Assembly (NCBI RefSeq): GCF_916618885.1
Contig: NZ_CAKAKH010000002.1
Location: forward strand, 186,001-250,000
DNA: 64,000 bases
Direction of reading: 5' to 3'
From: Marinilactibacillus sp. Marseille-P9653
GTDB taxonomy: Bacteria > Bacillota > Bacilli > Lactobacillales > Carnobacteriaceae_A
The notes under the pieces were generated by a model that had not been told where the DNA came from, ran no database searches, and worked only from the letters and a program-made list of their open reading frames with translations. How positions within the stretch are numbered: the first letter of the stretch is position 1; each line of letters opens with the position of its first letter. Made by a program: the position numbers and the translations under genes. Below, one piece after another: positions 26,657 to 34,799 of this stretch.

Positions 26657-27018
26657 TTAAAAGTCTCCTTCACCTTTTTAATTAACCAACGAAAACCCTC
26701 TTGGCAAAAAATCCTAAACGATTTAAAAAAGTCTGTTAATATACAGAACAATGGATACGTCATTCCAATACTGAAAAAGATCATCGAGAGTATGATCAAG
26801 ATTGCGCCCGAACTATTTGAAAGATTTACAACAAATAACCATATACCTAATACACCTAAAAGGAGTACACAAATAGTTACAGAAGTTATGGCTAAAATTG
26901 CTATACATCCAATCATAAATAGACCAATCATTTGTATCATAAGTAGAGATAACGCTACCACTGTTAAACTTTTGATATTTTTTATTTTAGAAAAACTATT
27001 AATCTGAGGGGTTTTCAT
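26653..27018 (-). CDS. Small four-helix membrane protein
   Basis: This 121-residue protein has three to four hydrophobic helices between about residues 19 and 98, a basic amphipathic tail (FRWLIKKVKETFK) and a short polar start. It is the first gene behind the regulated promoter at 27065-27096 and is divergent from a two-component system. Its start has AGGAGAG. No family is recognised. A membrane-stress accessory role under the neighbouring regulator is inferred from the promoters. Confidence 0.65.
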   Translation of the reverse strand: MKTPQINSFSKIKNIKSLTVVALSLLMIQMIGLFMIGCIAILAITSVTICVLLLGVLGIWLFVVNLSNSSGAILIILSMIFFSIGMTYPLFCILTDFFKSFRIFCQEGFRWLIKKVKETFK

Positions 27019-27064
27019 AGGAATACTCTCCTCTCTTTTGTTCTTTGTTGCTCTTCGTGTCCTT

Positions 27065-27096
27065 AATATACTTTTCTAAAGTAAAATAGACGTAAA
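27065..27096 (-). promoter_or_regulatory. Two-component-regulated promoter, copy 2
   Basis: The minus strand reads TTTAC-GTCTAT-TTTAC, 10 bases, TATATT, the same architecture as copy 1. It drives the 121- and 37-residue genes, with an expected leader of about 40 nt. Confidence 0.65.
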
Positions 27097-27099
27097 ATG

Positions 27100-27131
27100 T
27101 TTACTTTTATTTCACGCTTCCGTGTTAAACT
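27100..27131 (+). promoter_or_regulatory. Two-component-regulated promoter, copy 3 (autoregulation)
   Basis: The plus strand reads TTTAC-TTTTAT-TTCAC, 10 bases, TAAACT, the same unit spacing with one changed base in the second unit. It lies 32 bp before the response-regulator start, so the system probably controls itself. Confidence 0.5.
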
Positions 27132-27162
27132 AATTTTATAAAAGCAAAAAGAGGTGGATAAG

Positions 27163-27843
27163 ATGGCAACTATATTGGTTGTTGAAGATGATCCAAATAC
27201 ACAGCTATTATTAGTTTCAAGGTTAAAAAAAGAATATGGAGTACTCGCTTGTCAGAACGGAGAAGAAGCATTAGAGATTTTATATCGTTCTAAAGTTGAT
27301 TTGATTGTATCGGATATTATGATGCCAAAAATGGATGGTTATGAACTATTAAAAACCTTAAGAGCCGAAGCTTTTTCAATACCTATACTATTACTAACTG
27401 CAAAGCACGAATTAAATGACAAACGGTTAGGATTTTCCCTAGGAACTGATGACTATCTAACAAAACCCATTAACTATGAAGAATTGATTTGGCGTATTCA
27501 GGCTTTGCTCAGGAGATCGAAAATCACTTCCGATAATCAGATTGTTCTTACGCATACAGTAATAGATTCTCAAACACTAAAAGTAACTCATAATCATGAG
27601 GAAATCGATTTTTCAAAAAAAGAGTTTAACCTGATTTTCAAGCTACTCTCTTACCCGAACATCGTTTTTACTAAGACACAACTGTTGGACGACATCTGGG
27701 GTTACGATTCTAATAGTGGTGAAGACACAATCAAAACGCATATTAGCAAAATCAGGAATAAACTGAAACAAATAGATGATTTCGAAATTGTTACAGTAAA
27801 AGGTTTGGGCTACAAAGCGGTGATTATAAATGGGGACCAATAA
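27163..27843 (+). CDS. OmpR-family response regulator
   Basis: This 226-residue regulator has receiver residues EDD (about 9-11), phospho-acceptor Asp in LIVSDIMMPKMDGYEL (about 53) and Lys in LTKPINYEEL. Its winged helix ends SGEDTIKTHISKIRNKLKQI, then VKGLGYKAV. I choose ATG 27163, with GAGGTGG upstream; the earlier GTG overlaps that site. It overlaps the kinase by 14 bp. The three nearby promoters with 11-bp TTTAC repeats are its likely targets. Confidence 0.92.
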   Translation: MATILVVEDDPNTQLLLVSRLKKEYGVLACQNGEEALEILYRSKVDLIVSDIMMPKMDGYELLKTLRAEAFSIPILLLTAKHELNDKRLGFSLGTDDYLTKPINYEELIWRIQALLRRSKITSDNQIVLTHTVIDSQTLKVTHNHEEIDFSKKEFNLIFKLLSYPNIVFTKTQLLDDIWGYDSNSGEDTIKTHISKIRNKLKQIDDFEIVTVKGLGYKAVIINGDQ

Positions 27844-28900
27844 AATAGAAGATATCGATGTCATTACTAGACGTAAACTTGTAACGTGGATTGTTGCGCA
27901 AACACTCATTATCATGTCGGCAGCTATCCTTTCATACTTATTTGTAGAAGTTATTTCAAACTTCTTTTTCAATAAAACAGACTCACCCTTTAATTTTTTT
28001 CAGATGCTTTTCCGATCCGGTGGGACGATTATTCCAATGGCCATTTTTTTGGGCATGTTAAACAATGCATTAACAAAGATTGTTTATAGATATATTGGAA
28101 CAGTTGCAGATGCTTTAAAAGAAATTGCGGACGGTAATTTTTCTATTCGTTTGAACCCAAAAAAAGCGGGGCCATTTTCAGTAGTCTATTCCAATATAAA
28201 TAAAGCTGCAGCAGAATTGTCCAATAATGAATTATTGAAAACCAATTTCGTTGATCACTATTCTCATGAATTTAAAACACCTATTTCATCAATCAAAGGA
28301 TTTGCCGAACTCCTTTTGGAAGATGAACTTGATTTTGATCAGCAAAGAGAATATTTGAATATCATTGTTGAAGAAGCTTCTCGTTTGTCCGATATGACCA
28401 GTACAACCATTCTTTTATCTCAATTGAATACCCAAGAAATCGTAAGAGATAAAAAGCAATATGCTCTTGATGAGCAGTTAAGGAAATGTGTCATATTGTT
28501 TCTGAACGAGGCTGCCAATAAGAATATTCACTTAGAAAATAATTTAGAAAAACTCAACTACTATGGTAGCGAAGAGTTGATGAAGCATGTTTGGATTAAC
28601 CTTTTGAACAACGCTTTTAAATTCACACCTGAAAAAGGAAGCATCTCAGTAACCCTAACTTCAAATGAACAACATATTATTGTAGAAATATCCGATACTG
28701 GCAAAGGAATGACTAACGAAGAAGTGGATCAGATTTTTCGTCAATACTATCAAGTTGGATCAGATCAGTCACAAAAAGGTCTGGGGTTAGGCTTATCCAT
28801 TGTAAAGAGAATTATAGATATCAATGAAGGCTCTATCGAAGTTGAAAGTACAAAACAACGTGGTTCAAAATTCAAAGTTTACCTGCCCCTAAAAAGTTAA
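27830..28900 (+). CDS. Sensor histidine kinase with HAMP domain
   Basis: This 356-residue kinase has two membrane helices (about 18-45 and 63-85) with a short loop of about 18 residues. A HAMP-like linker (GTVADALKEIADGNFSIRLN) is followed by H-box FVDHYSHEFKTPISSIKG (His about 145) and an HATPase domain with N-box INLLNNAFKFT, G1 SDTGKGMT and G2 GLGLGLSIV. The overlap with the regulator gene means coupled translation. The small sensor loop suggests it senses a membrane signal or partner. Confidence 0.92.
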   Translation: MGTNKIEDIDVITRRKLVTWIVAQTLIIMSAAILSYLFVEVISNFFFNKTDSPFNFFQMLFRSGGTIIPMAIFLGMLNNALTKIVYRYIGTVADALKEIADGNFSIRLNPKKAGPFSVVYSNINKAAAELSNNELLKTNFVDHYSHEFKTPISSIKGFAELLLEDELDFDQQREYLNIIVEEASRLSDMTSTTILLSQLNTQEIVRDKKQYALDEQLRKCVILFLNEAANKNIHLENNLEKLNYYGSEELMKHVWINLLNNAFKFTPEKGSISVTLTSNEQHIIVEISDTGKGMTNEEVDQIFRQYYQVGSDQSQKGLGLGLSIVKRIIDINEGSIEVESTKQRGSKFKVYLPLKS

Positions 28901-28926
28901 GCTAGTTTATTCTAAAATGTTTATAT

Positions 28927-28970
28927 AAAAATAGGCAGTCTCAATGTGCACATCGAGACTGCCTATTTTT
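28927..28970. terminator. Bidirectional Rho-independent terminator
   Basis: A 16-bp perfect stem (AAAAATAGGCAGTCTC with GAGACTGCCTATTTTT) lies between the kinase and the convergent DUF1456 gene. Confidence 0.9.
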
Positions 28971-28976
28971 AGTGGT

Positions 28977-29495
28977 TTATCCTCTATACCTTAAAGCTAG
29001 ACCTTTCAAAAAGTTTCTAGCATAACGGTCGCCACATTCTTTGTAGTTTCGCTGTCCTTCTTTTCGAAGAACGGCACTCAGTTCACTATTTGAAATGTAA
29101 ACTCCGGCTTCATCTAAAATATCTAGCATATCATCACTTGTTAGTGTTAAAGCAATTTTCACTTTTTTTAGCAAAACGTTGTTTACACTACGATCATTCT
29201 TAATCATACTTTGATGTTTTTTCGTCTCGCCTGAGCTTTCTTCTTTTTTACCGCGTTTGAATACGATCAATCCATTAAGAAAAGACTCCAATGTCTGATT
29301 GTCACAAGCTTTGACGTATTCATTCGCTGTGTGCTCTTCTTCGCTTTCCTCTTGATTTTGTTTTATTTTTGTTAAGAGTTGTTGGACATCTTTAACCGTT
29401 ACAACTTTGTCTCCTAATTTGAAGATTTCTACCATATCATTGTCTTTAATATCCAAAGCGTATCTTAATCGAACCAATCTATCATTATTATTCAT
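28977..29495 (-). CDS. DUF1456 family protein (YehS-like)
   Basis: The 172-residue protein has the two related halves of DUF1456: NNDRLVRLRYALDIKDNDMV and VNNVLLKKVKIALTLTSDDM. Each is followed by an I-S-N-S-E/VTVKDVQ-type strand and a C-terminal ...ARNFLKGLALRY. The family is widespread and uncharacterised. The linker between the halves is long and charged. ATG 29495 is 5 bases after GGAGG; an upstream TTG at 29507 overlaps that site. Confidence 0.85.
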   Translation of the reverse strand: MNNNDRLVRLRYALDIKDNDMVEIFKLGDKVVTVKDVQQLLTKIKQNQEESEEEHTANEYVKACDNQTLESFLNGLIVFKRGKKEESSGETKKHQSMIKNDRSVNNVLLKKVKIALTLTSDDMLDILDEAGVYISNSELSAVLRKEGQRNYKECGDRYARNFLKGLALRYRG

Positions 29496-29621
29496 TATTT
29501 CCTCCAATGTCTCTTGTCTGCGATGTTTCTCCTATTACCTGAAACTTTTCGTACATTAGTATTAGTATACCTTCTTAACTAGCGACAAGAAAGCTTCAAA
29601 TCGACACTTGCCACTTAACGG

Positions 29622-29951
29622 TTATCTTTCGTTTTCCAAAAATGTTTTCTTGAAATCGCTCAGTGCAAAAAGAAGCACCATTCCCGCTATTAAAGCTAGC
29701 GTATTTCCTACCAGTCTCACGATTTGAAAGTAATTTGTATTAGCTGTTACACCAATCGTCACACCACAAATCCCTAAGCCCATCAACCATAAAAACACTT
29801 TATCTTTTCTTACAAATTTTTCAACAGCCTCATCCAACTGTTTTCTTTCTAGTTCGTTTATCCCCATTACAAACACGTAGTGGACTGTAGTAAACTCCAA
29901 CAACATCAAAACACTTTGATAATTATGTTGATCCATTATGTATTCGATCAT
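29622..29951 (-). CDS. Small membrane protein
   Basis: The 109-residue protein has a soluble start with a short hydrophobic stretch (LLEFTTVHYVFVMGI) and two clear helices near residues 52-70 and 78-98, ending DFKKTFLENER. It overlaps the end of the upstream gene by 29 bp; using the second ATG at 29936 cuts this to 14 bp. There is no strong ribosome-binding site, consistent with coupled translation. No family is recognised. Confidence 0.6.
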   Translation of the reverse strand: MIEYIMDQHNYQSVLMLLEFTTVHYVFVMGINELERKQLDEAVEKFVRKDKVFLWLMGLGICGVTIGVTANTNYFQIVRLVGNTLALIAGMVLLFALSDFKKTFLENER

Positions 29952-30279
29952 ACGTGCCTTGACTTAAATTGTCCCGATAATTCACTTCCGAAACAACCGC
30001 TTGAAGATCAGGGTGCTCTGGAAATTCGATTTGTTCAACGACAGTATCGGTATCATCGTTCGTTATGTATTCTAATTTAAATCGATACTCTCTGTATGCT
30101 TCTTCTGATTTATAATGAGTTTCATCACGGTCATATTTCAGGAATAATGGACGATCCATCTTTAAGTAGTTACGTCCTGTGATGCTAAACAGCATGAACC
30201 CCATAACCACACTCATCAGTGTGATAAACAGTCTACGATTTTTATTAATACTAACCCTCCTCTTAAAAAACGGTAACAT
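29923..30279 (-). CDS. Membrane-anchored hypothetical protein
   Basis: The protein has one membrane helix (FITLMSVVMGFMLFSITG) followed by about 75 charged residues outside. The start is unclear. ATG codons at 30309 and 30279 have no ribosome-binding site, and the first overlaps the terminator of the next operon. The strong AGGAGG lies inside the frame and is followed 6 bases later by ATT at 30249, so either a rare ATT start is used or an ATG has mutated to ATT. I give the 30279 start as a compromise. It overlaps the gene downstream. Confidence 0.55.
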   Translation of the reverse strand: MLPFFKRRVSINKNRRLFITLMSVVMGFMLFSITGRNYLKMDRPLFLKYDRDETHYKSEEAYREYRFKLEYITNDDTDTVVEQIEFPEHPDLQAVVSEVNYRDNLSQGTYDRIHNGST

Positions 30280-30307
30280 AAAAAAATATCTCAGACAATA
30301 AAAAATC

Positions 30308-30352
30308 AAGCATAGCTGATTGGTATCGTAAAATACCGTTCAGTCATGCTTG
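30308..30352 (-). terminator. Rho-independent terminator
   Basis: The long stem AAGCATAGCTGATTGGTAT/ATACCGTTCAGTCATGCTT, with a few mismatches and a T-run on the minus strand, lies 18 bp after the YjiH-type gene. Confidence 0.8.
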
Positions 30353-30369
30353 CTTTTAATTTAATCTAT

Positions 30370-31725
30370 TTAAAACGAAATGATATTCATCGCTGCCAGA
30401 ATATTGGTTAATAGGACTAATAATGGTAATGAAATAATCGTTCTGAATAAGAAGATTTTCAAAATATCTAAAAAGTTTAGACCAATTTTTGTTTTCACTA
30501 GAATCATACCAGTCTCTGACATAAAAACAAGTTGTGTAAAGGCAAGTACACCAATAAAGAATCTAGAAGCCTCAGATGGTGAATCTGTAATAAATAAAGC
30601 GGGCAAGTACATGTCTGCAAATCCTGCTAGAGAAGCAGGTGCCATTTGTCTTGCGACTTCCGTGCTGTATCCAATGAAGTCATATACGTAAACAAGTGGT
30701 GCACTGATAATATCAAAGATCGGTGTATACTCAGCTAATATTAGAGAAAATGTCCCAACAGCCATGATGATGGGTAAAAATCCAACAAATATACTGATTA
30801 CATGCTTCAAGGCTTCTACAATAGCCTCTCCGATTTTAGTAGATTCCGCTTGTTCAAGGGCTGAGTCATAGGCATGTTTGAAGGTAGATTTGCCTTCGGG
30901 AACATCCGCTGCTTTGGGTTCTTGGTTCTCATAATACGTTCTTTTGAATTTTTTGAGTGGTAAACGCGCCGTAATGAATGCAATAATAAGCGTCACTATG
31001 ATGATTGATCCATAAAATATTGGAAAGATCGATCCGAAACCTAACTCTTGCGCAACTGCTGCCGCAAAAGCGATTCCTACGATGGAAAAACTCGTTGAAA
31101 TGATGTATGCTTCTCTTTGACTATAATATCCTCTTTGATATTGCGTGTCGGTCACAACAATCCCAATCGTCCCGTCCCCAACAAAAGAAGCAATGGCATC
31201 AATAGTAGAATACCCAGGGATCTTAAATACTTTCTCCATGATCGGTCCAAGTAAGACACCCATAAATTCCACGATTCCAAAATGCGTTAATAATGGAAGA
31301 GCTAGGATTCCGACAAAGAACGTAATATAGAGTGTGGTCAGTAAACCACCGTCACCAGCCATCGTTCCTCCAGTTCCACCGTCTAAAATTGCCTGCCCGA
31401 TAGCGGATTGTTCAAACCATCCATTGATGACCATTAAGTAAAGAAACGATCCTACGATTCTCAAAAATATGTTCAGTGGAGAAGCTTTGAAAACAGAATT
31501 CAAGTACTCACTTTTCGAAGTGTAGAAAGTAAAGATGATTGTTCCAAGTAGAACAATCCATGAGCAAGCTACTGTAAACAAGATAAATGCGTCAAAAATC
31601 TGAGTATTTACAAAGGTAACGATATGAGAGATCAGTATACTACTCTCACCATTAATCGTAAACGGTACTAAAAAAAATATAAAACCAAGCAATGATAACA
31701 AAATAAATTTCAGTTTAGTGGCCAT
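30370..31725 (-). CDS. YjiH-family membrane protein, nucleoside-gate domain
   Basis: This 451-residue integral membrane protein has about ten helices and two gate-like repeats. The conserved stretches FVGDGTIGIVVTDTQYQRGYYSQREAYIISTSFS and FADMYLPALFITDSPSEASRFFIGVLAFTQLVFMSE (each continuous in the protein) identify the YjiH/nucleoside-recognition (Gate) family. Such proteins are thought to transport small solutes; the substrate is not known. It is monocistronic, with its own terminator. Confidence 0.82.
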   Translation of the reverse strand: MATKLKFILLSLLGFIFFLVPFTINGESSILISHIVTFVNTQIFDAFILFTVACSWIVLLGTIIFTFYTSKSEYLNSVFKASPLNIFLRIVGSFLYLMVINGWFEQSAIGQAILDGGTGGTMAGDGGLLTTLYITFFVGILALPLLTHFGIVEFMGVLLGPIMEKVFKIPGYSTIDAIASFVGDGTIGIVVTDTQYQRGYYSQREAYIISTSFSIVGIAFAAAVAQELGFGSIFPIFYGSIIIVTLIIAFITARLPLKKFKRTYYENQEPKAADVPEGKSTFKHAYDSALEQAESTKIGEAIVEALKHVISIFVGFLPIIMAVGTFSLILAEYTPIFDIISAPLVYVYDFIGYSTEVARQMAPASLAGFADMYLPALFITDSPSEASRFFIGVLAFTQLVFMSETGMILVKTKIGLNFLDILKIFLFRTIISLPLLVLLTNILAAMNIISF

Positions 31726-31879
31726 TTCGTTGGAACCTCCTATTTTAGTCGAATATCAGCGTAGCATATATACAATTTAATCACAATTATATTCTATTAT
31801 CATACAAAAACAAACTGTATAAATGTATATAAATCGGTTAATAATGAATACTATTTAATTAGCTACACCGACTCAAAAC

Positions 31880-31924
31880 AAATAACCTAGCCAACAGCTA
31901 TATAAGCTGACCGACTAGGTTATT
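31880..31924 (-). terminator. Rho-independent terminator
   Basis: AAATAACCTAG pairs with CTAGGTTATTT, and an inner CAGC/GCTG extends the stem. It lies 16 bp after the metallophosphoesterase gene. Confidence 0.8.
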
Positions 31925-31939
31925 TAATGATTCATTCGT

Positions 31940-32743
31940 TTATTGTTTCATATTGACTGTTTTCAATTGTTTGCCTGTTGAGACTGTTTTGTGTTCCGCA
32001 TCTTTGAACTGACCGTTTTCAATCTGATAAACATTGTATCCATATTTTTCTTCAAACTGGATCTGATACTCCCCAATATCTTCTCCTACAAAAGACATCC
32101 CTACAACTGTGAAATACGGTACGTTTTCCAGTTTTGTTTTATAAGCATGATGCGTATGTCCACTTAGAATACACAATATATTGTTGCCTTGTAATCTTTC
32201 TAATACTTGCTTACCTTCTGGCAGACTTGGGATAGAGCTTTGCTGCTCTATTAAGTGGTGATGTGTCACCAACATTACTGGCTTATCCTGTGTACGCTCT
32301 AGCGCCTGGTCTAACCATTTTAGTTGGTTATCACAGACGTGTCCATTGGAATTCTCGTAAACGGCACTATCAAACGAAATAACATGAAAGTCTTCAAAAG
32401 TTTCGATAAGATTATACGGTTCGTCAGACGGTGATTCGTTTAACCAGCCTTCTCGAAATTGTCTTTTGATGTCGTGATTTCCTAATGTAACAATCACTTT
32501 TGTGTCACCGATGACTTCTCTAATCGCTTTTTTCAGGAATCGATAATCTTCTGCCTCTCCATCATCTGTTAAATCTCCACTGATGATTAGAAGATCAATT
32601 TCCTGTTTGTTTCGTATTTCTTCCAGACACTCTTTAAGCGGAATAAGGGGACTTCGCATATTCGCCAACATTCCTTTGTATCCTTCACTGCTTTGTTCAT
32701 AGGTTTTTCTGAAGTGGATATCAGATAGGTGTACTATATTCAT
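31940..32743 (-). CDS. Metallophosphoesterase, CpdA-like
   Basis: This 267-residue calcineurin-type phosphoesterase has all metal ligands: LSDIHF (6-11), GDLTDDGE (about 56), LGNHD (about 90), VTHHH (about 157) and SGHTHH (about 194). This set matches class III cyclic nucleotide phosphodiesterases such as CpdA, but the substrate specificity of the family varies. It is a single-gene unit. A role in cyclic nucleotide or nucleotide turnover is plausible and unproven. Confidence 0.83.
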   Translation of the reverse strand: MNIVHLSDIHFRKTYEQSSEGYKGMLANMRSPLIPLKECLEEIRNKQEIDLLIISGDLTDDGEAEDYRFLKKAIREVIGDTKVIVTLGNHDIKRQFREGWLNESPSDEPYNLIETFEDFHVISFDSAVYENSNGHVCDNQLKWLDQALERTQDKPVMLVTHHHLIEQQSSIPSLPEGKQVLERLQGNNILCILSGHTHHAYKTKLENVPYFTVVGMSFVGEDIGEYQIQFEEKYGYNVYQIENGQFKDAEHKTVSTGKQLKTVNMKQ

Positions 32744-32789
32744 TTATACTCATTTTCTTTCCTCAAATTACGTAGCTAGAAATAACTAT

Positions 32790-32823
32790 AAATACCGCCA
32801 TGATCTCCATCAAGACGGTATTT
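32790..32823. terminator. Possible terminator
   Basis: AAATACCG and CGGTATTT pair around an 18-nt loop between the phosphoesterase gene and the PhnD-like gene. The 185 bp from here to 33008 hold no gene that I can support. Confidence 0.45.
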
Positions 32824-33008
32824 ATTCTAGTCTACGTTTGCACGGCAACTAAAAAACTTCTCTCAAAAAGCCTTTCAGTTGCACACTCTACCTTATGTTT
32901 ATATACAATCAGACCAGCCTCTACTCTGGCTGATGATTCAAAAAGAATCCTCTCAATGATCCTTCTTGAATCTAGTAACGAACGATCCTCTACTATCTAT
33001 CATTACTT

Positions 33009-33911
33009 TTATTGACTGGCTTTTTCGGTGTATTCACGAATGGTATCATACGCTGAATCAGCCGCTTCCTCATACCCTTGGTGTCCCCATATTGCCATAG
33101 CTTCCGAGCCTTCTTCATCATCTTTCATGTTCAAGAAGACTGCTTTGATCTCTTCTTTCAGATCTGCGTCCATTTCCGGTTGCACAGCGATTGCATCGTT
33201 TGGAATATCTCCTTCAGTTAAATAAAGAACTCTTAAATCCTCAAACAAATCATCTTCCGTAAAGAAAGAGGCAAACACATTTCGAGCGCCTTCAAATACA
33301 AAAGCAGCATCGGCTTGTTCGCTTAGTACAGCTGAAAGTTCGCTTGGAATATCACTGACTGGCGTCATGGTCACTTCATTCGTCGGATCGATTCCGGCTT
33401 CTCTCATCTCTGCAATTGGATAAATATAACCACTTGCGGAAGTCGGACTTAAGGTAATGATGTTCTTTCCTTTTAGATCTTCTAGAGATTCTATATCACT
33501 ATCCGTACGAACTAAAATTTCCCCTTTAAACGTGTTCGTTAGCTCTCCTTCTAATGGAAGGCCGGTTTCTTGATCATAATCCCCTAATTGCGACGTCAAA
33601 ATTGCTTCAGCGCCATCCGTTTCTCTCGCTTGAACATAAGCAGCTGGTGGCATGATGCCAATATCTACTTGCCCTGCATCCATTGCTTCTACAATAGAAG
33701 AATAATCTGTCGCTACCGTTACTTCGACATCACGATCTAGTTTTTCGGAAAGATACTCCGCAAATGGTTCCGACTTTGCTTCCATCGTCCCATCGTTATT
33801 TGTCGGTACGAATTGAACCATGAGTGTTTCATCCGCTGAGTTTCCACATGCTGACAATACTGCTAATAATGACAAACCAACTAACCCTTGTGCTAATCGC
33901 TTGAACGCCAT
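33009..33911 (-). CDS. PhnD-like substrate-binding lipoprotein
   Basis: This 300-residue lipoprotein has the lipobox LLAVLSAC (Cys about 22) and the PhnD-family core: VQFVPTNNDGTMEAKSEPFAEYLSEKL, VDIGIMPPAAYV and SPTSASGYIYPIAEMREAGI (separate stretches). This family binds phosphonate, phosphite or phosphate for ABC uptake. No permease or ATPase gene is adjacent, so it either works with components elsewhere or acts as a sensor. It is divergent from a Crp/Fnr regulator gene, with a Crp-like site between them. Confidence 0.85.
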   Translation of the reverse strand: MAFKRLAQGLVGLSLLAVLSACGNSADETLMVQFVPTNNDGTMEAKSEPFAEYLSEKLDRDVEVTVATDYSSIVEAMDAGQVDIGIMPPAAYVQARETDGAEAILTSQLGDYDQETGLPLEGELTNTFKGEILVRTDSDIESLEDLKGKNIITLSPTSASGYIYPIAEMREAGIDPTNEVTMTPVSDIPSELSAVLSEQADAAFVFEGARNVFASFFTEDDLFEDLRVLYLTEGDIPNDAIAVQPEMDADLKEEIKAVFLNMKDDEEGSEAMAIWGHQGYEEAADSAYDTIREYTEKASQ

Positions 33912-33979
33912 TCTTTTCTCCTCCTGCTTGAACTAGTATCTAGTACTGTTCTATCATAACAATTGTTGATTAATCTGGA

Positions 33980-33995
33980 AGTGACGCATGTCACA
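33980..33995. promoter_or_regulatory. Crp/Fnr-type operator
   Basis: AGTGA-CGCATG-TCACA differs from the TGTGA-N6-TCACA consensus at one base. It lies between the PhnD-like gene (69 bp away) and the Crp/Fnr-family gene (115 bp away), so the encoded regulator probably acts here. Confidence 0.65.
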
Positions 33996-34109
33996 TTTAC
34001 ACTATTTTAACATACATTTAACACCTGTAATCTATCTTCGTTCGCATTGTGGTGCATAACCGAATCCTTTATAATAAAAATAAAACCACTTTGAGGAGTT
34101 CTCATCTCA

Positions 34110-34778
34110 ATGATTAAACTGAATCTTGATGAACAATTACTGAACTATATTAAAGAACATGACTTGCAGTCCTACATGGACACGGATCTTTTATCGATTG
34201 CTGCACTCTATTCGTTCGATAAGGACGAACACTTAATTCAAACGGATAGTCGTTCAGATTATCTTTATTTTCTGGTCGAAGGAACCGTGATGATTTATTC
34301 TTATTCCTCTGATACACAAAACATCTGTATCGATTACTCTCATCCAGCTACCTTGCTTGGAGAAGCGTCCTCTCTATGGGAAATGACACCTCAAAGTAAT
34401 GTAAAAGCGATGACGCCTTGCGTTTGCTTGGCAGTCAGTTTGAAACAGCATCGTCACACTCTTCAAAACGACATCAAATTTCTTCAAAGCATCTGTCAGA
34501 TATTGAGTTTCCGATTGAATTCTGGGGTTAATCTGGCCAACTCTCTAACCGAGCCAGTAGAAACGCGTCTTGCAAAATTCATTTTAGAACATGAAAAAGA
34601 CCACACCTTCGCTTATCAATTAACCACTTGTGCAGTTATTTTGAACGTCAGTTATCGCCATCTACTGCGCACCATTACAAGCTTTCGAGAAGCGCAGATT
34701 ATAGAGAAACACAAAAATCATTATACGATTCTGGATTACAAAGCACTAGAAGAGTTATCGAGTACAGTAAGTCTTTAA
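34110..34778 (+). CDS. Crp/Fnr-family transcriptional regulator, YeiL-like
   Basis: The 222-residue protein has a cyclic-nucleotide-binding-like domain (about 30-130; DYLYFLVEGTVMIYSYSSD, LLGEASSLWE) and a C-terminal winged helix (about 160-215; LTTCAVILNVSYRHLLRTITSF). Several Cys (CVC about 109-111, others) could bind iron, as in Fnr-like members, but there is no classic Fnr cluster. It resembles YeiL-type regulators. An SDR gene follows 21 bp downstream. Confidence 0.85.
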   Translation: MIKLNLDEQLLNYIKEHDLQSYMDTDLLSIAALYSFDKDEHLIQTDSRSDYLYFLVEGTVMIYSYSSDTQNICIDYSHPATLLGEASSLWEMTPQSNVKAMTPCVCLAVSLKQHRHTLQNDIKFLQSICQILSFRLNSGVNLANSLTEPVETRLAKFILEHEKDHTFAYQLTTCAVILNVSYRHLLRTITSFREAQIIEKHKNHYTILDYKALEELSSTVSL

Positions 34779-34799
34779 TGAATTTATAGGAGGAATCGT

